Both the position numbers and the translations under genes were made by a program. From the NCBI RefSeq assembly GCF_037042905.1, contig NC_087252.1, positions 24,717,994 through 24,781,993 on the forward strand: a DNA stretch of 64,000 nt. Reading direction: 5' to 3'. The notes beneath the pieces are model-generated. The model saw nothing but the letters and a program-made list of their open reading frames with translations. It did not search any database and was not told the origin of the DNA. The DNA is from Lytechinus pictus. Its lineage: Eukaryota; Echinodermata; Echinoidea; Temnopleuroida; Toxopneustidae. Shown here one piece after another: positions 52,980 through 64,000 of the stretch; the first letter of the stretch is position 1; each line of letters opens with the position of its first letter.

Positions 52980-53680
52980 TAAGCCAGTTCGGAGTTCCAT
53001 TCTTCACATCACTGGCAGATCACAGGCGGGGGGGGGGGGGGTAAAGCCGGCCCGTGCGCCCCCCTTGAGAGGCACTATTAACATTTGTAATGTAAAAATG
53101 CCGTTAAAACAGAATTGTGCCCCCTTTTGAAAGTGGAGACTTTATTTTTTGCTTGCCATTTTTTTTCGTGGACGAAATATCCTGAATTTTTGGGTTTTTT
53201 CTTTCTTTTTTTCTTCGTTTTGCTTGTCAAATCAGTTTTTCCTTGGGAAAATGTGCCTCCCCCCTTGGAAAATCCTGGATCCCCCCTGCTGCGCATGATC
53301 AGAAGAAGGTCATTCGTACTTAAAGTGACATGGTGGTTTAATATCTAATGAGATAAGCACCAGCTTTGATGTCTTGATTATTCATAATTTCTTTTGAATT
53401 TTGGTTTTCATTAGATGCACACAAAACAACAATGCGTCCACTAGCGACTAGTATTTCACAGTTGGCCATGATTGTTATAGCAACTTGTTAATGCATTCAA
53501 AGTAAAAATACAACAAATATTTTCATAGAGTGTTCATTGGTGTGATATTCTGCATCCTGCTATATGTAAGGCATGCTTACATAATATCTTGCTTTGAAAT
53601 CTGCCTATCATAATGTAAAAAAAAAATGAAAGTTCATTTTACCAAAATTGCCCATGAGGGAATACCGAACTGTACTGACC
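52980..53680. mobile_element. MITE with nested G-rich insertion
   Basis: Ends GCCAGTTCGGAGTTCC and complement-like GGGAATACCGAACTG. Its CTGCGCATGATCAGAAGAAGG block and interior recur at 55584-56013. 53025-53285 is a foreign G/C-ended insert. Confidence 0.65.
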
Positions 53681-55410
53681 GCACAGAAATGTTGTTGGCG
53701 CTAACAATGCACTTACAGAGGCCCTCTTACAACCTATAATGAAGCAGTGATGCCTAATACATTTTTACTACATATTTTTTTTAATAAAATTCACCAATTG
53801 TGTGCTCGAAATTCTTTAAGAAATGCAATAGCGCCCCAGTGATAAGCTCGGTCGCTTCGCTCGCAGGCTTTCGACTTTCCATTACGTCAAACCCCCGTTT
53901 GGGGAAAGACCGCAGTTCAGATTGCAAACTGCGGTTCTATACCCCATTTTGCGTTTGTAAATCCCAAAACCATTTCCAAGCCCAGGGGGCCGTTTCATAA
54001 AGCTGCTCGTAAGTTAAGAGCGACTATAAGAACGACTGGTGATCCTTTCTCGCACGCTAGATCATCGCCAATGGTGTGTACCATTTACCGCAAGATGCAG
54101 GATCACCAGTCGCTCTTTATTTACGAACAGCTTTATGAAACACCCGCCTGATCAACCCCGCTAGGCCAGGTAATCCCCGCTGTCTCAATTTTACCTCCAC
54201 AGGCCAGATTATGAGCCTTGAGCCAAGGACGAAATGATAAACAACAGCTGTGCTATTACGTAAGACTTCTCTGCCTGTAGTAGGACCTTCGGAATGAAAT
54301 TATTGTATTCGATATTTAATCACGTTTTCAAAGGCATATTGTATTCAGAAATCCAATGTTAGTCCATTTTCAATTTCGAACGAAGAAAATCGACCTCGAA
54401 ATAAGGAAAGTAAGTGAATTAAAATGACGGCATGCTTTGCTCGGGCTGGTTGTGTTATCTTCGGACCGAGGTCAAGAAACGGGTGTTTTGATACTTAAAT
54501 TGCTTGCTTGGGGCAGTTATGGTTTGTCGTACTTGGAGAAGAGGATTGATTGAGGGAAACTGGGGTATAGTGTTCTCAAATGAAAGGTTTTCGTCATGCA
54601 AACATTTTTACGCGTCATGCCCCCCCCCCCCCTCCCCAGAAAAACAAATCTGTGTACGGCCATGACCGTGTGTGTGTATTTGAGTTTTGTCAGATGTGGA
54701 TCAATCAGATATGATTATTTACGTCTGGGACCGACCTTCAACGTCACCATCCGAAAGACGTGACCGGGGCTCGAACCTCTGCATCAATTTGTAACTTCCC
54801 CACATAGCTTGGATTACAGGCGCACGCCACAACGCCACAACGCCCAGAACATAGCAACACTCAGCTATTGATTTAAAAAAACTCTTTTTTTTTTAGGTTG
54901 AATTAACGGTACTTGGTTTACCAGGCACCTACCTATTAAAAGTAACGCTTATGTGTTTTCAATAACTTGTCCTGCATGACGCACATGGTAAATAGGTATA
55001 TACCTGCTGGCAACTATAGCATGAAAAGCTATTATATCGAAGTGGGATGGCCTTTGTGCTAACATGAATCGAACCACTCCTCACGCTTCACCCCCAAGTG
55101 CATTTAAAAGCGATCAAAAATATTCGTTATACAAAGCCTATTATATTTTAACAATAACGGCATTCCTAATGCGGGATTGAAAGGGAAAAACCCGAAAGTT
55201 TTTTTTTTTGTTGTTGAAAAACCCGAAAGTTGTTATTGTGATATGATTATTATTTTTTATGTAGAGGCCTATACAATTTTTTGTTTGCCTGTTGTGTCCA
55301 TGTAGGAAAGAATACAACGCCTCACAGTGTGGAATACAGTGTGAAATAGGGTTCAAATGGCACGACATCCACCCTCTACGCCGATGGCTTCTTTGGGTGG
55401 CATTGAAATG
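53681..55410. other. Intergenic; MITE and SINE pieces
   Basis: 53985-54152: palindromic 'GTTAAGAGCGACTATAAGAA' MITE. 54722-54855: tRNA-like SINE fragment on the minus strand (GGTTCGAGCCCCGG). A C run is at 54.62 kb. Nothing else supported. Confidence 0.5.
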
Positions 55411-56955
55411 ATAGGGATTCATCTTGGTTATAAAATGTTGTGTTGAAAGGAGAACATAATGGTGAAAGTTAGGAAGAAATCGGACAAGCAATAATAAATC
55501 AAATCAAGAAAGTTATGGCTGCTTTAAAATTGAGATCTCTAAGACTATGTAGATTTCAAATTGGCAACTGGGTAAGTCAAATAGCCAGTTCGTAGTTCGT
55601 CTCTGCGCATGATCAGAGGAAGGTCATTGGTACTAAAGTGACATGGTTGTTTAAAATTCAATGAGATAAGCACCAACTTTGATGTCTTGATTATTCATAG
55701 ATAATTTTGCATTGTGTTTTGCATTTATATCCACAAAAACAACAACAACGCGTCCACGAACATCTGGTTTTCACAGTTTGCCAAGTACATTGTACAACAT
55801 GCTATAAAATGCATTCAAAGTAGAAATGTAACAATTCCTTCATAGAGTGTTCATTGGTGTGCTATTCTAGTCACCTGGTCTATTCACTTTCTTCATACTG
55901 CTATGTAAGGCATGCTTACGTAATATCTTGCTTTGAAATCTGCCTTTCATAATGAAAGAAATTAAAGGTCATTTGACCAAAATTGTCCATTAAGTAACTA
56001 CGAACTCGTCTATTATGACAAGGGCAAGGACAACCCATAGGCACTGAACTTATAGGTCAAACGTAGGCCTACTCATTATCAGGGATTTGCGGTTTTCTCT
56101 CAAGCATATACTCATTCCCCGGGGCAGTAATCTAAATATATAACCCAGGTATTATATTGTTATATGTCCTCATGAAATAAAAATATAATTTGAAGTAAAC
56201 ATTTTTCAGAACGACATTCAAGCCGTTTTATATATTGGAGTTCATGGACGAGTAGGCCTTGCCGGACCATCCTTGCCCTACATCACGATGACATCACATA
56301 TGCGGTCAATTCTCTTTTGGTGTAGAGATTATAAAAAATATCTATGACTTTAAAAAAATAATAACTTTCTTATTGTCTGTCGGATATTGTTCAAACTTTC
56401 ACCTATCAACTTGTCTGATTTTTCTTTTCCATCTCATAACAAAAACAAGGTTTCATTTGGGTTGGATTCCCCTTTAGTGGTTTCCTCACCCTTTGCCTTC
56501 CTGTTTCGTCATCCTCCCCCATTCCTTGCATCTTTTGCATCCATAGGCGGAAATCCCAGGGGGAACAGGGGGACGCGTCCCCCTACCCAAAATAGTAGTC
56601 GAGACACAATATCAAATGTCCCCCTACTATTTTTGGTATTTTATGATGGAAAGAAATACAACATTCAAAATCGAAATAAAACATGTATTTTGGACGAGAT
56701 GACCTTACTTTTTGGGTGATAACCCTTTTTTTTCTTTTTTTTTTTGCTTGTCAAATTTTCCAGCCCCTGGTCCCCCTGCCTTTGGGGAGAGATTTCCGCC
56801 CTTGTTTACATCCACTTAAAGCAGCAGCAAGAGCACACACTCCAAAAGTATGTTAAATCGAAGGAACGAGGATTGACATAATAATAATATTAATTAAGCG
56901 CTTTTACGTCGGAACGACGCGCTCAGAGACGCCGCGACATCTCGAAGCACTTTAC
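55411..56955. mobile_element. Duplicated block, copy 1
   Basis: A family B MITE (55411-56476) interrupted by the MITE at 55584-56013, then 480 bp of further repeat with CCCAGGGGGAACAGG and the run-out GACGCCGCGAC...CTTTACAGAT. The same order recurs at 57545-59222. Confidence 0.8.
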
Positions 56956-56977
56956 AGATTAACGTGTTTACACCTGA

Positions 56978-57010
56978 TCGGCTTTTGGTTCAGAACCAAA
57001 AGCCGATGGA
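56978..57010. repeat. Short perfect palindrome
   Basis: ATCGGCTTTTGGTTC and its complement with one base between; a third direct half follows at 57014. Confidence 0.9.
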
Positions 57011-57530
57011 GAATCGGCTTTTGGTTTATCTTGCACTGCGTTTACACGCTGTTACAGGATGTTGTTTCTATGGCAATTGGACAATGATGATAAATGTGAA
57101 GCTTGTAATATCAAAGAAGATTTGATACATGCTTTTTTGTATTGTAGTTTGAATAGGCATTTCTTTTATAAGTTATTCATAATGATTAAAAATGTGTATG
57201 ACGTAGACCTTTGTTTTCATGTTGATATTTTGTTGAAAACTTACAAAGAAAAGAAGATTGATGATATTATAACAATAGCACTTTGGAGTGTTTATAAGAT
57301 GTTAATTTTTAGAAACTTACATAGAAAAGAAGAAAGAGAAAATAAATTATGGTTTACTTTTCTCTAAGAATTGAAATTAAGATTAGATATCAATAAGATT
57401 CTGAGGAAAAGAAGAAAGAAAGAAATGTATAATTTGCCTGTTGCTTTGGAAATGTATCTATGAGTTTTGTCTAAAAACGATGTGTATATGAAATGAATTT
57501 TTGTTGAAAATAAATGCCCCTGTTATGGGT
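57011..57530 (+). pseudogene. LINE ORF2 C-terminus, 5'-truncated
   Basis: 57059-57464 translates to a C-terminal region with C-x2-C-x7-H-x4-C (KCEACNIKEDLIHAFLYC), the zinc-binding motif that follows the reverse transcriptase in many LINEs. One stop (TAA, 57365-57367) interrupts it; the frame continues for another 32 codons. The AATAAA-containing tail ends near 57530. 5' truncation is usual for LINE copies. Confidence 0.75.
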
Positions 57531-57544
57531 GAAAGAGAGAGAAA

Positions 57545-57766
57545 AAAAGAGAGTTATGCTTTAAAATTGAGATCTCTAAGACTAGGTAGATTTCAAATTG
57601 GCAACTGGGTATGACAAGGACAAGGACAACCTATAGGCACTGAAGTTATAGGTCAAATGTAGGTCTATACTTATTATCAGGGATTTGCGGTTTTCTCCCA
57701 AGTATATACTCATTCCCCGGGGCAGTAATCCAGGTAGTATATTGTTATATGTCCTCATGAAAGAAA

Positions 57767-57798
<32 letters not shown>

Positions 57799-59222
57799 GC
57801 ATTAATTTATATAGCGCAGCTTTTATATGGATATATTCAGCTGCGCTTGTTCAGAGCTCTTTTTACTTATGTCTACACAGCATATTTTCTTAACTAAAGA
57901 GATATGTTTTTAATTTTGATTTGAAGAGAGCCAAGGATGGTGAGCTTCTTATATCAATTGGCAGGCTGTTCCATAGTTTGGGGGCAGCAACTGCAAATGC
58001 ACGATCACCAAGTGTGACTTTTGTTTTGTGAAATATGAAGTAAAACTTTTTTTAAAAGACTTTTAAGCCGTTTTATGTCCGGGGGGGGGGGGTAGTCAAA
58101 TGTATTTGGTACACATGCGTGACCAAATTATTTCCAAACACCTCCTAAAAGATTTTTTTTTCTCTGTGTGCAAAATAACACCCTACACAATTTTTTCTCG
58201 GGCTTTATTTACAAATTTTGGCCCCTAAACAAGTTGTCACCAGAATATGACCCCGGGGAAAAGGCTTGGGGGAAAAAACATACCCTGAACCCGTTTGGCT
58301 AGTCTTAAAAAAAGCTTTGGATAAAATACCCTAAATACGTTTGACCCCGCTATTGACCATTGACCAGTCCTTCAAAACCACCCTTTTCCTTGAAAATCTG
58401 TGTTTTTGACACCCTTAACGAGTGCACGCGCGACCCTCGTCCAAAACTGAAAAAGAGCCCCTTTAAACGTTCTTTGGGTCATGCATGTGTACAGCAATAT
58501 ATTTGACTGCCCCCCCCGTATAGGAGTGCATGGAACAGTAGGCCTTGCCGGACCGTCCTTGCCCTACATCACTATGACATATGAGGCCAATTCTCTATAG
58601 GTGTAGAGATTATATAAAATATTATGACTTTTGAAAATTCAAACTTTCTTACTGTTTGTCGGATATTGTTCAAACTTTCACCTATCAACTTGTCTCATTT
58701 TTTTCCCCTGAAAAGGTTTTATTTGGGTTAGATTCCCCTGTAGGGGTTTTCCTTCCCCCTTGCCTTCCTTTCTCGTCACCCTTCCCCCAATTCTTGCCTC
58801 TTTTGCATCCAGAGGCGGAAATCCCAGGGGGAACAGGTGGACGCGTCCCCCTACCCAAAATAGTAGTCGAGACACAATATCAAATGTCCCCCTACTATTT
58901 TTGGTATTTTATGATGGAAAGAAATACAACATTCAAAATCGAAATAAAACATGTATTTTGGACGAGATGACCTTACTTTTTGGGTGTTAACCCTTTTTTT
59001 TTTTGCTTGTCAAATTTTCCAGCCCCTGGTCCCCCTACCTTTGGGGAAAGATTTCCGCCCTTGTTTACATCCACTCAAAGCAGCAGCAAGAGCACACCCT
59101 AAAAAAGTATGTTAAATCGAAGGAACGAGGATTTAAATGATAATATTAGTTAAGCGAAAAGCGCTTAATACGTCGGAGCGACGCGGTTAGAGACGCCGCG
59201 ACGTCTCGAAGCGCTTTACAGA
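57545..59222. mobile_element. Duplicated block, copy 2
   Basis: Matches copy 1 in order. It lacks the 55584 insertion but has two of its own: an (AAT)n-headed LINE/SINE piece at 57768-58025 and a GGGGGTAGTCAAATG-ended MITE at 58081-58517. Confidence 0.8.
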
Positions 59223-61310
59223 TATATTATTATCCCGGTCATAGGATCCCTGGGAAGCATTCCAACAAGACTCAGTTCCAAGACTCAATTGCTAGGCATA
59301 CTACATGTACTACAAAGGCTACCGGGTATCCATTTTAACACCTGGCTGGAGAGTGGCAAAGTGTGGATTGTCGCCTTGCCAAAGGACGTAGCTAAGTTAT
59401 GGTGGAATTCGAACACAGTCACTAGAAAAACAGTAATCATAAATTATATATTTATCAGTGGCATAATGAGCCAAATAGGCATAATTGAGGGGGCTAAATA
59501 TGGTGTATTGTGTAAAATTTAGGAAAAGTTGCGAGCGAGCAAAAATTTCGCCATCTTTATTACAAAAAGAATCAAAAATTTTGTTACATTTTGACATAAT
59601 ATTGCTTGGTCGTGATTTTTTTTTTTTTTTTTTTTTTGGGGGGGGGGGGCATCTTCCGAGCCCCCATCTGTACGCCAGAGATATTTAGGCCCATATACAA
59701 ACGAGGGCTTACAACCCATATATGACCGAAGACCGATCAAGGATTCAAGTACATATCTATAGGCCCCAAAAGCAATCCAGGATCCTCAGTCACATGAGGC
59801 CTTTCCTTGTTGTACAGCCTCCGGTGTAGTGTTTCAATATTAAAGGAAAACCCTGTCATCGATAACATGAGAATCGGGACCCCCCCCAAAAAAAAAAGAA
59901 GATGATAATGAATAAATAAATAAATAAATAAATAGAATAAAAAATAAAATATAAGAAAAAATAATTATAATGATAATGATAATTAAAAAATAAATAAGAA
60001 AATAAATAAATGAATAAATATATGAATTAATTAATGAATAAAAGGGTATTCAAAAATCTTTATCAGAGGGAGGAAAGACGTGGACAATGACCTGAAGATG
60101 TGACCTTCAACATTATCGTCATTTTTTTCAACTGTGGTTCATGGTGTGATAGGACGCTTTGCTCTGATGTAAATCACCATGACCTTTGATGACTGAGACA
60201 AGAATTTATATAATTTCATACTCGATGTGTGAGAGATTAATCCTCCAAACGCATTTCAGTGTCACCGTCACTGAATTGGTAAAACGTCGTATATCAAGAT
60301 TTAACATTTTTTAGAATAGGCTGAATAGCGCTGAAAACCCCCTCGATTTTATTTTAAAAAAAATTACACAATCATAATGGGCATTTGTAAAGACCTATAC
60401 TTTTGCGCAAGGGCGACCAAGCATCAAGGGGCGTTGCGTGTGGTCGGGGTCCCCATCTATGGGGAACGTTTAATCCTGTGGCTTCAGACCTACATTTAAA
60501 AGGTTGGATGATATTTTTTTGGTATAAGAGGCCAGGAAAGAGGGAAAATAGAGAAGGAATATAACACGAAATCGCAAATTATGATAAACAAATAATATAG
60601 GGGAAAGCTGTTATGTATGGGTAGTTATTGTATTAGAATACTTTTTATCTTTATCTAACTGGATACGTACTTTCAAACTTCATTTATCAGTGTATATTAG
60701 AACAAATTTCACTTTCATTTGATGTAAGATCAGAGTCGGCCTGACCCGTGCTGACACGAGAATGGATTATTTTAAAATTTTCGTCATTATTGTCAAATTT
60801 TCGATATTGATACGATCCTCGAAAAAGGAGTACCGGTCAAAATAACATTTTCATTGTCAAATTTACTTGATTCTAGTCAAGCAATCATAGTGAAATTGAT
60901 TGTTGATCATAGCGATTCATGGATATTGCCAAATTAATATGATGGACTTTAATAGTCGAATTAGACTATCCTCATCAAATTGACGCGATCCTAGTCAAAC
61001 TGACAATATTGTAGTCATATATTGACCAGATTCTAGTCAAACAACGTGACGAGGAAACTGAGACCACCGGGACAAACAATTCACACCGCTTAAAATTGAC
61101 ACTGTTTCAGAGAAATAAAAATCTTCCACATGGTACATGTATGCATAATTTTTATCTTTGATCCGGTATATATTATGCAGTATTAGCTCAATTTCATTTG
61201 ACTAAAGAATCGAGTCAAGTTAGAATTTCGAATGTATTGGTCAATGATTCGTGACTATATAGGTTTTATATTGTGAGTGAGGGGGCGGTTATTTCAATGT
61301 GTATTAATGT
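59223..61310. other. Intergenic: SINE fragment and simple sequence
   Basis: 59230-59420 SINE-like (GAGAGTGGCAAAGTGTGG). T run at 59618-59637 followed by a G run. (AAAT)n at 59905-60020. 60830-61050 has a loose repetition of 'ATTCTAGTCAAA'. Confidence 0.55.
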
Positions 61311-61314
61311 AGTA

Positions 61315-61445
61315 AAGATAGTGGTAGTAGTAGTAGTAGCAGTAGTATAGTAGTAGTAGTAGTAGTAGTAGCAGCAGCAGCAGCAGCAGCAGAAGTAGTA
61401 GTAGTAGTAGTAGTAGTAATAGTAGTAGTAAAAGTAGTAGTAGTA

Positions 61446-61514
<69 letters not shown>

Positions 61515-61537
61515 TAGTAGTAATAGTAGTAGTAGTC
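61315..61537. repeat. (GTA)n microsatellite with a CAG core
   Basis: About 70 triplets, mostly GTA/TAG, with a run of about eight CAG at 61371-61392. The poly-Thr ORF opposite is an artefact of the repeat. Confidence 0.95.
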
Positions 61538-62210
61538 GCTCTTCAATCTCTCCAGATTATACGAGCAAGTTTCTTTCGTAAGTAGGACTTATGCAAAGGA
61601 ATGCGCATGTGACGTCAAATCATCCGGCGACGATTATGTGAATAAAATTATTTGAAAAAGGGTAACTAAAGAGGGAGCCAACAGAAATTTAAGATGCGAC
61701 ACCATAGAGGCTTTTACCCACCTCTATAGGGCCGACACACGAACAGCCCATCCGAAATTCTAATGGAACTCTCTAACAGCAGGGACAGTGCTACGGGGGG
61801 GGGCAGGGGAATACCGCCCCATATTATTTTTCAGTAAGTGAAAAGGTAGAAGGAAAAAGAAGGAAATAAAAAAAAAATAAGAGGAGAGTAAAGGAAAGAG
61901 TATATAGAGTTAGAGAGGTGTAGGTAATGTCACTCCAGTAATTAAATTGAGAGAGAGAGAGAAAGAAAAAAAAAAACACCCAGGCGGTCATCTGGCCCCA
62001 TCCACAATAAAGCCCTGAAATATATGTGAAAAAATCACTATTTTGTAAATTTTTCAACTGCCAGGAATTTTTTTAAGGTAAACTTTTCATGATACGCGCT
62101 GTAAGAGATCCTCGAGTACTCTTTCATATCCCAACGATGGATTAATAAAAACCCACTCATATAATAAACACACATTCAAGAACACACTTGTCGAATCGTC
62201 GAGTTTGGGT
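61538..62210. other. Nothing recognised before the histone-type signal
   Basis: I looked for a histone reading frame on the plus strand here and found none. Confidence 0.5.
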
Positions 62211-62246
62211 GGTCCTTTTCAGGACCAACACTTGCCCCAGAAAGAA
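62211..62246 (+). terminator. Histone-type mRNA 3'-processing signal without a gene
   Basis: GGTCCTTTTCAGGACC (62211-62226) fits the replication-dependent histone stem-loop consensus GGYYCTTTTCAGRRCC with a full 6-bp stem and TTTC loop. Eleven bases on comes CAGAAAGA (62238-62245), close to the purine-rich element CAAGAAAGA that pairs with U7 snRNA in sea urchins. Known histone genes end within a short 3' UTR before this; none is seen here. Confidence 0.65.
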
Positions 62247-63090
62247 CATGGTGTATCGTGAAACCTACTACACCATGTATACTGTTCTTCTTCGCCATGG
62301 AAACCTTCAGAAGTTATAATAAACACATATTAAAAGTTAAATACTACTACGATTTGCTAAAAATGATTTAGTTTTTATCAACATTTGGTTAATTCACTTT
62401 TTTTCAACCCAAACCAGAGGAATACGGTATTAATGTTCAAGCACGATGAGGGAAGAGGAAGATGAATACATAAATCAAAGACGATATGCCGGGGAAACCA
62501 AAACTAATACGCCTATTTTCTGTTCTGTTTCGAATCTGATCGTGGAGTTCCTTGAGATAGATGGGCAAACAGAAAACATCTACACGTTCAAATCAAGGTA
62601 AGAACATAATTTGCAACAAGTCTGTCGCTACCAACGGTTATCTAATCAAGTAAATAGATAATCTTTGAGAGATTATCTTACTTTAAGCAACAGAGTACTT
62701 GATATCTTTGACTTTGAACCTTGAGATCACCAAGGAGTTTCTTGATCTAATACGATGGTAAGGTAAAGTGTGTTTCAGTCAAGAAACTCAGTGGCTTTCT
62801 ATCCTTAACGGCTGCTGTAGGAATCCGGAAGATCAGGAATAGCTTCGTGCAGGTAAGTGGCGTATCTATTTTACACAGTTCTTCGGATTGGATTAAAAGT
62901 CATTGGTTGGTCGCACTTATACGGCGAGCTTGTACTGAAATATTTAATACTGTATACGCGGTGTGATAGATTTCGATTTCGATTTTGATGCAATTCGTGT
63001 TAAGTATCAATCAAAGAGCAAAGTTGTATGTCAATGTATTTTTCGAGGGGATTAAAAAAAAAAAAATTATACAGAAAGATGGTTTATCAG
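62247..63090. other. Short hairpins, no gene
   Basis: ACATGGTGTA/TACACCATGT at 62247-62279 and AGATAATCT/AGATTATCT at 62656-62680 can form stems. A possible exon end, GTGCAG|GTAAGT at 62851, has only 34 codons behind it and no recognisable content. Confidence 0.4.
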
Positions 63091-64000
63091 TATTAGTCAT
63101 AAAGAAAGACACAGGGCCTGAAGGATCATAAACGGGGAGGCTCAGAATTTTGTCAATTTCTTTTAAAGACGTTAAATTGTAACATGTATTGTTTCTCCAT
63201 TGGAACATATTTTTAACTTATCACTCTCAACTGGATGCTTTCCTGAGCTATTGAAAATAATAAATCCCGATTTATTAAAAAAGATGATCCTACTCAAGTT
63301 ACAAATTATCGGCCTATTTCCCTCTTACCATGCATATAAAAAATATTAGAAAGAATTGTTTACAAAAGATTGGATTCCTTTTTGTCATTTAATAAGATTA
63401 TTACACCAGCCCAGTTTGGATTCAGAAAAAATTTCTCTACCGATTTCGCAATAACCAAATTGCTGTACAAAGTTGTAAACTCACTTTCAAAAAAGAATCA
63501 CACCATTGCTTTATTTATGGACCTAAGTAAAGCTTTCGATACCATTGACCATGGTATTTTACTTCATAAGTTGTATAATTACGGGATAAGGGGCATTGCT
63601 TGGTCATGGATTAAGAGTTATCTTAACAATACGTTTTTATCAATGATGTTAAATCTCCTGTATCGTTTATCAATTGCGGCGTCCCGCAGGGTTCTATTCT
63701 GGGACCTTTGTTATTTTTAATATACATTAATGATATAGTAAATTCATCTTCCATTCTTTCTTTCATCTTATTCGCCGATGATACTAATATTTTGTTATCT
63801 CACAAGAACTTACCAGAATTAATAAATATAATGAATTTAGAATTGAATAAAGTTTCATCATGGTTTAAATGTAATAAGTTATCTCTTAACATAAGTAAAA
63901 CTCATATAATGCATTTACAATCATCTCATAGAAATGAAAATTTTACACAAGATATAAAAATTGATAATGTGCCTTTAGATAAAAAAGAATACGTAAAATT
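63090..64000 (+). pseudogene. Non-LTR retrotransposon reverse transcriptase, frameshifted, runs off the window
   Basis: Reverse-transcriptase motifs appear in order: STGCFPELLKI (63.22 kb), TNYRPISLLPC (63.3 kb), FMDLSKAFDTIDH with the motif-A Asp (63.52 kb), GVPQGSILGPLLF (63.68 kb), LFADDTNIL with the catalytic DD (63.77 kb). At least two frameshifts (near 63.27 and 63.64 kb) and a TAA at 63338-63340 break it. The motifs are of the CR1/jockey type. The C-terminal part continues beyond 64000. Confidence 0.9.

Noticed and set aside
61304-61546. 80-aa poly-Thr ORF on the minus strand
   Set aside because: Produced by the (GTA)n microsatellite.
62760-62850. Coding exon before GTGCAG|GTAAGT
   Set aside because: Only 34 open codons, no recognised content, and no partner exon before the LINE.

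Overview
The window looks like nuclear DNA of a marine deuterostome, most probably a sea urchin. The reasons are high A+T content, large introns, dense short inverted-repeat elements (several with TTAA ends), tRNA-derived SINEs and CR1/jockey-like LINE fragments. The species call is an inference from repeat style and gene architecture, not from a search.

One protein-coding gene can be supported with confidence. It lies on the minus strand and its coding part runs from 49,047 down to 14,293 in six exons: 48,927-49,047, 45,589-45,801, 26,176-26,256, 19,867-20,132, 17,648-17,900 and 14,293-16,943. All five introns are GT-AG, every splice phase fits, and the joined CDS is 3,585 nt (1,194 codons plus stop). 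The product is a PRDM9-type histone methyltransferase. From the N-terminus it has a basic start, one C2H2 finger, a CCCH pre-SET knuckle, a PR/SET domain split over two exons, one finger directly after SET, an acidic Gly/Gln/Ser/Glu linker and a C-terminal array of 19 fingers. No KRAB or SSXRD domain was found in the assembled exons. A GC-richer stretch with two CCAAT boxes at about 50.0-50.3 kb is the likely promoter and non-coding first exon.

Layout. 1-14 kb: no gene recognised; foldbacks, a small hAT-type MITE and sequence that may in part be the 3' UTR. 14-20 kb: the finger exon and both SET exons; the 0.7-kb intron between exons 5 and 6 is built from tandem copies of the exon-5/donor junction. 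20-26 kb: intron with a satellite-bearing element, ending in a long inverted repeat 12 nt from the exon-3 donor. 26-45.6 kb: a 19-kb intron full of nested MITEs, SINEs and satellite-like arrays. 45.6-50.3 kb: exons 2 and 1 and the promoter candidate. 52.3-52.9 kb: a TTAA-ended MITE that carries a copy of coding exon 1. 53-60 kb: a duplicated block of MITE sequence and the 3' end of a LINE. 61.3 kb: a (GTA)n microsatellite. 62.2 kb: an isolated histone-type mRNA 3'-processing signal with no histone gene beside it. 63.1-64.0 kb: a frameshifted LINE reverse transcriptase that runs off the window.

The points most worth following are the PRDM9-like gene with its triplet-built finger array (Arg in place of the core Leu in every third finger), the capture of its first coding exon by a MITE, the repeated splice donors after exon 5, and the orphan histone 3' signal.
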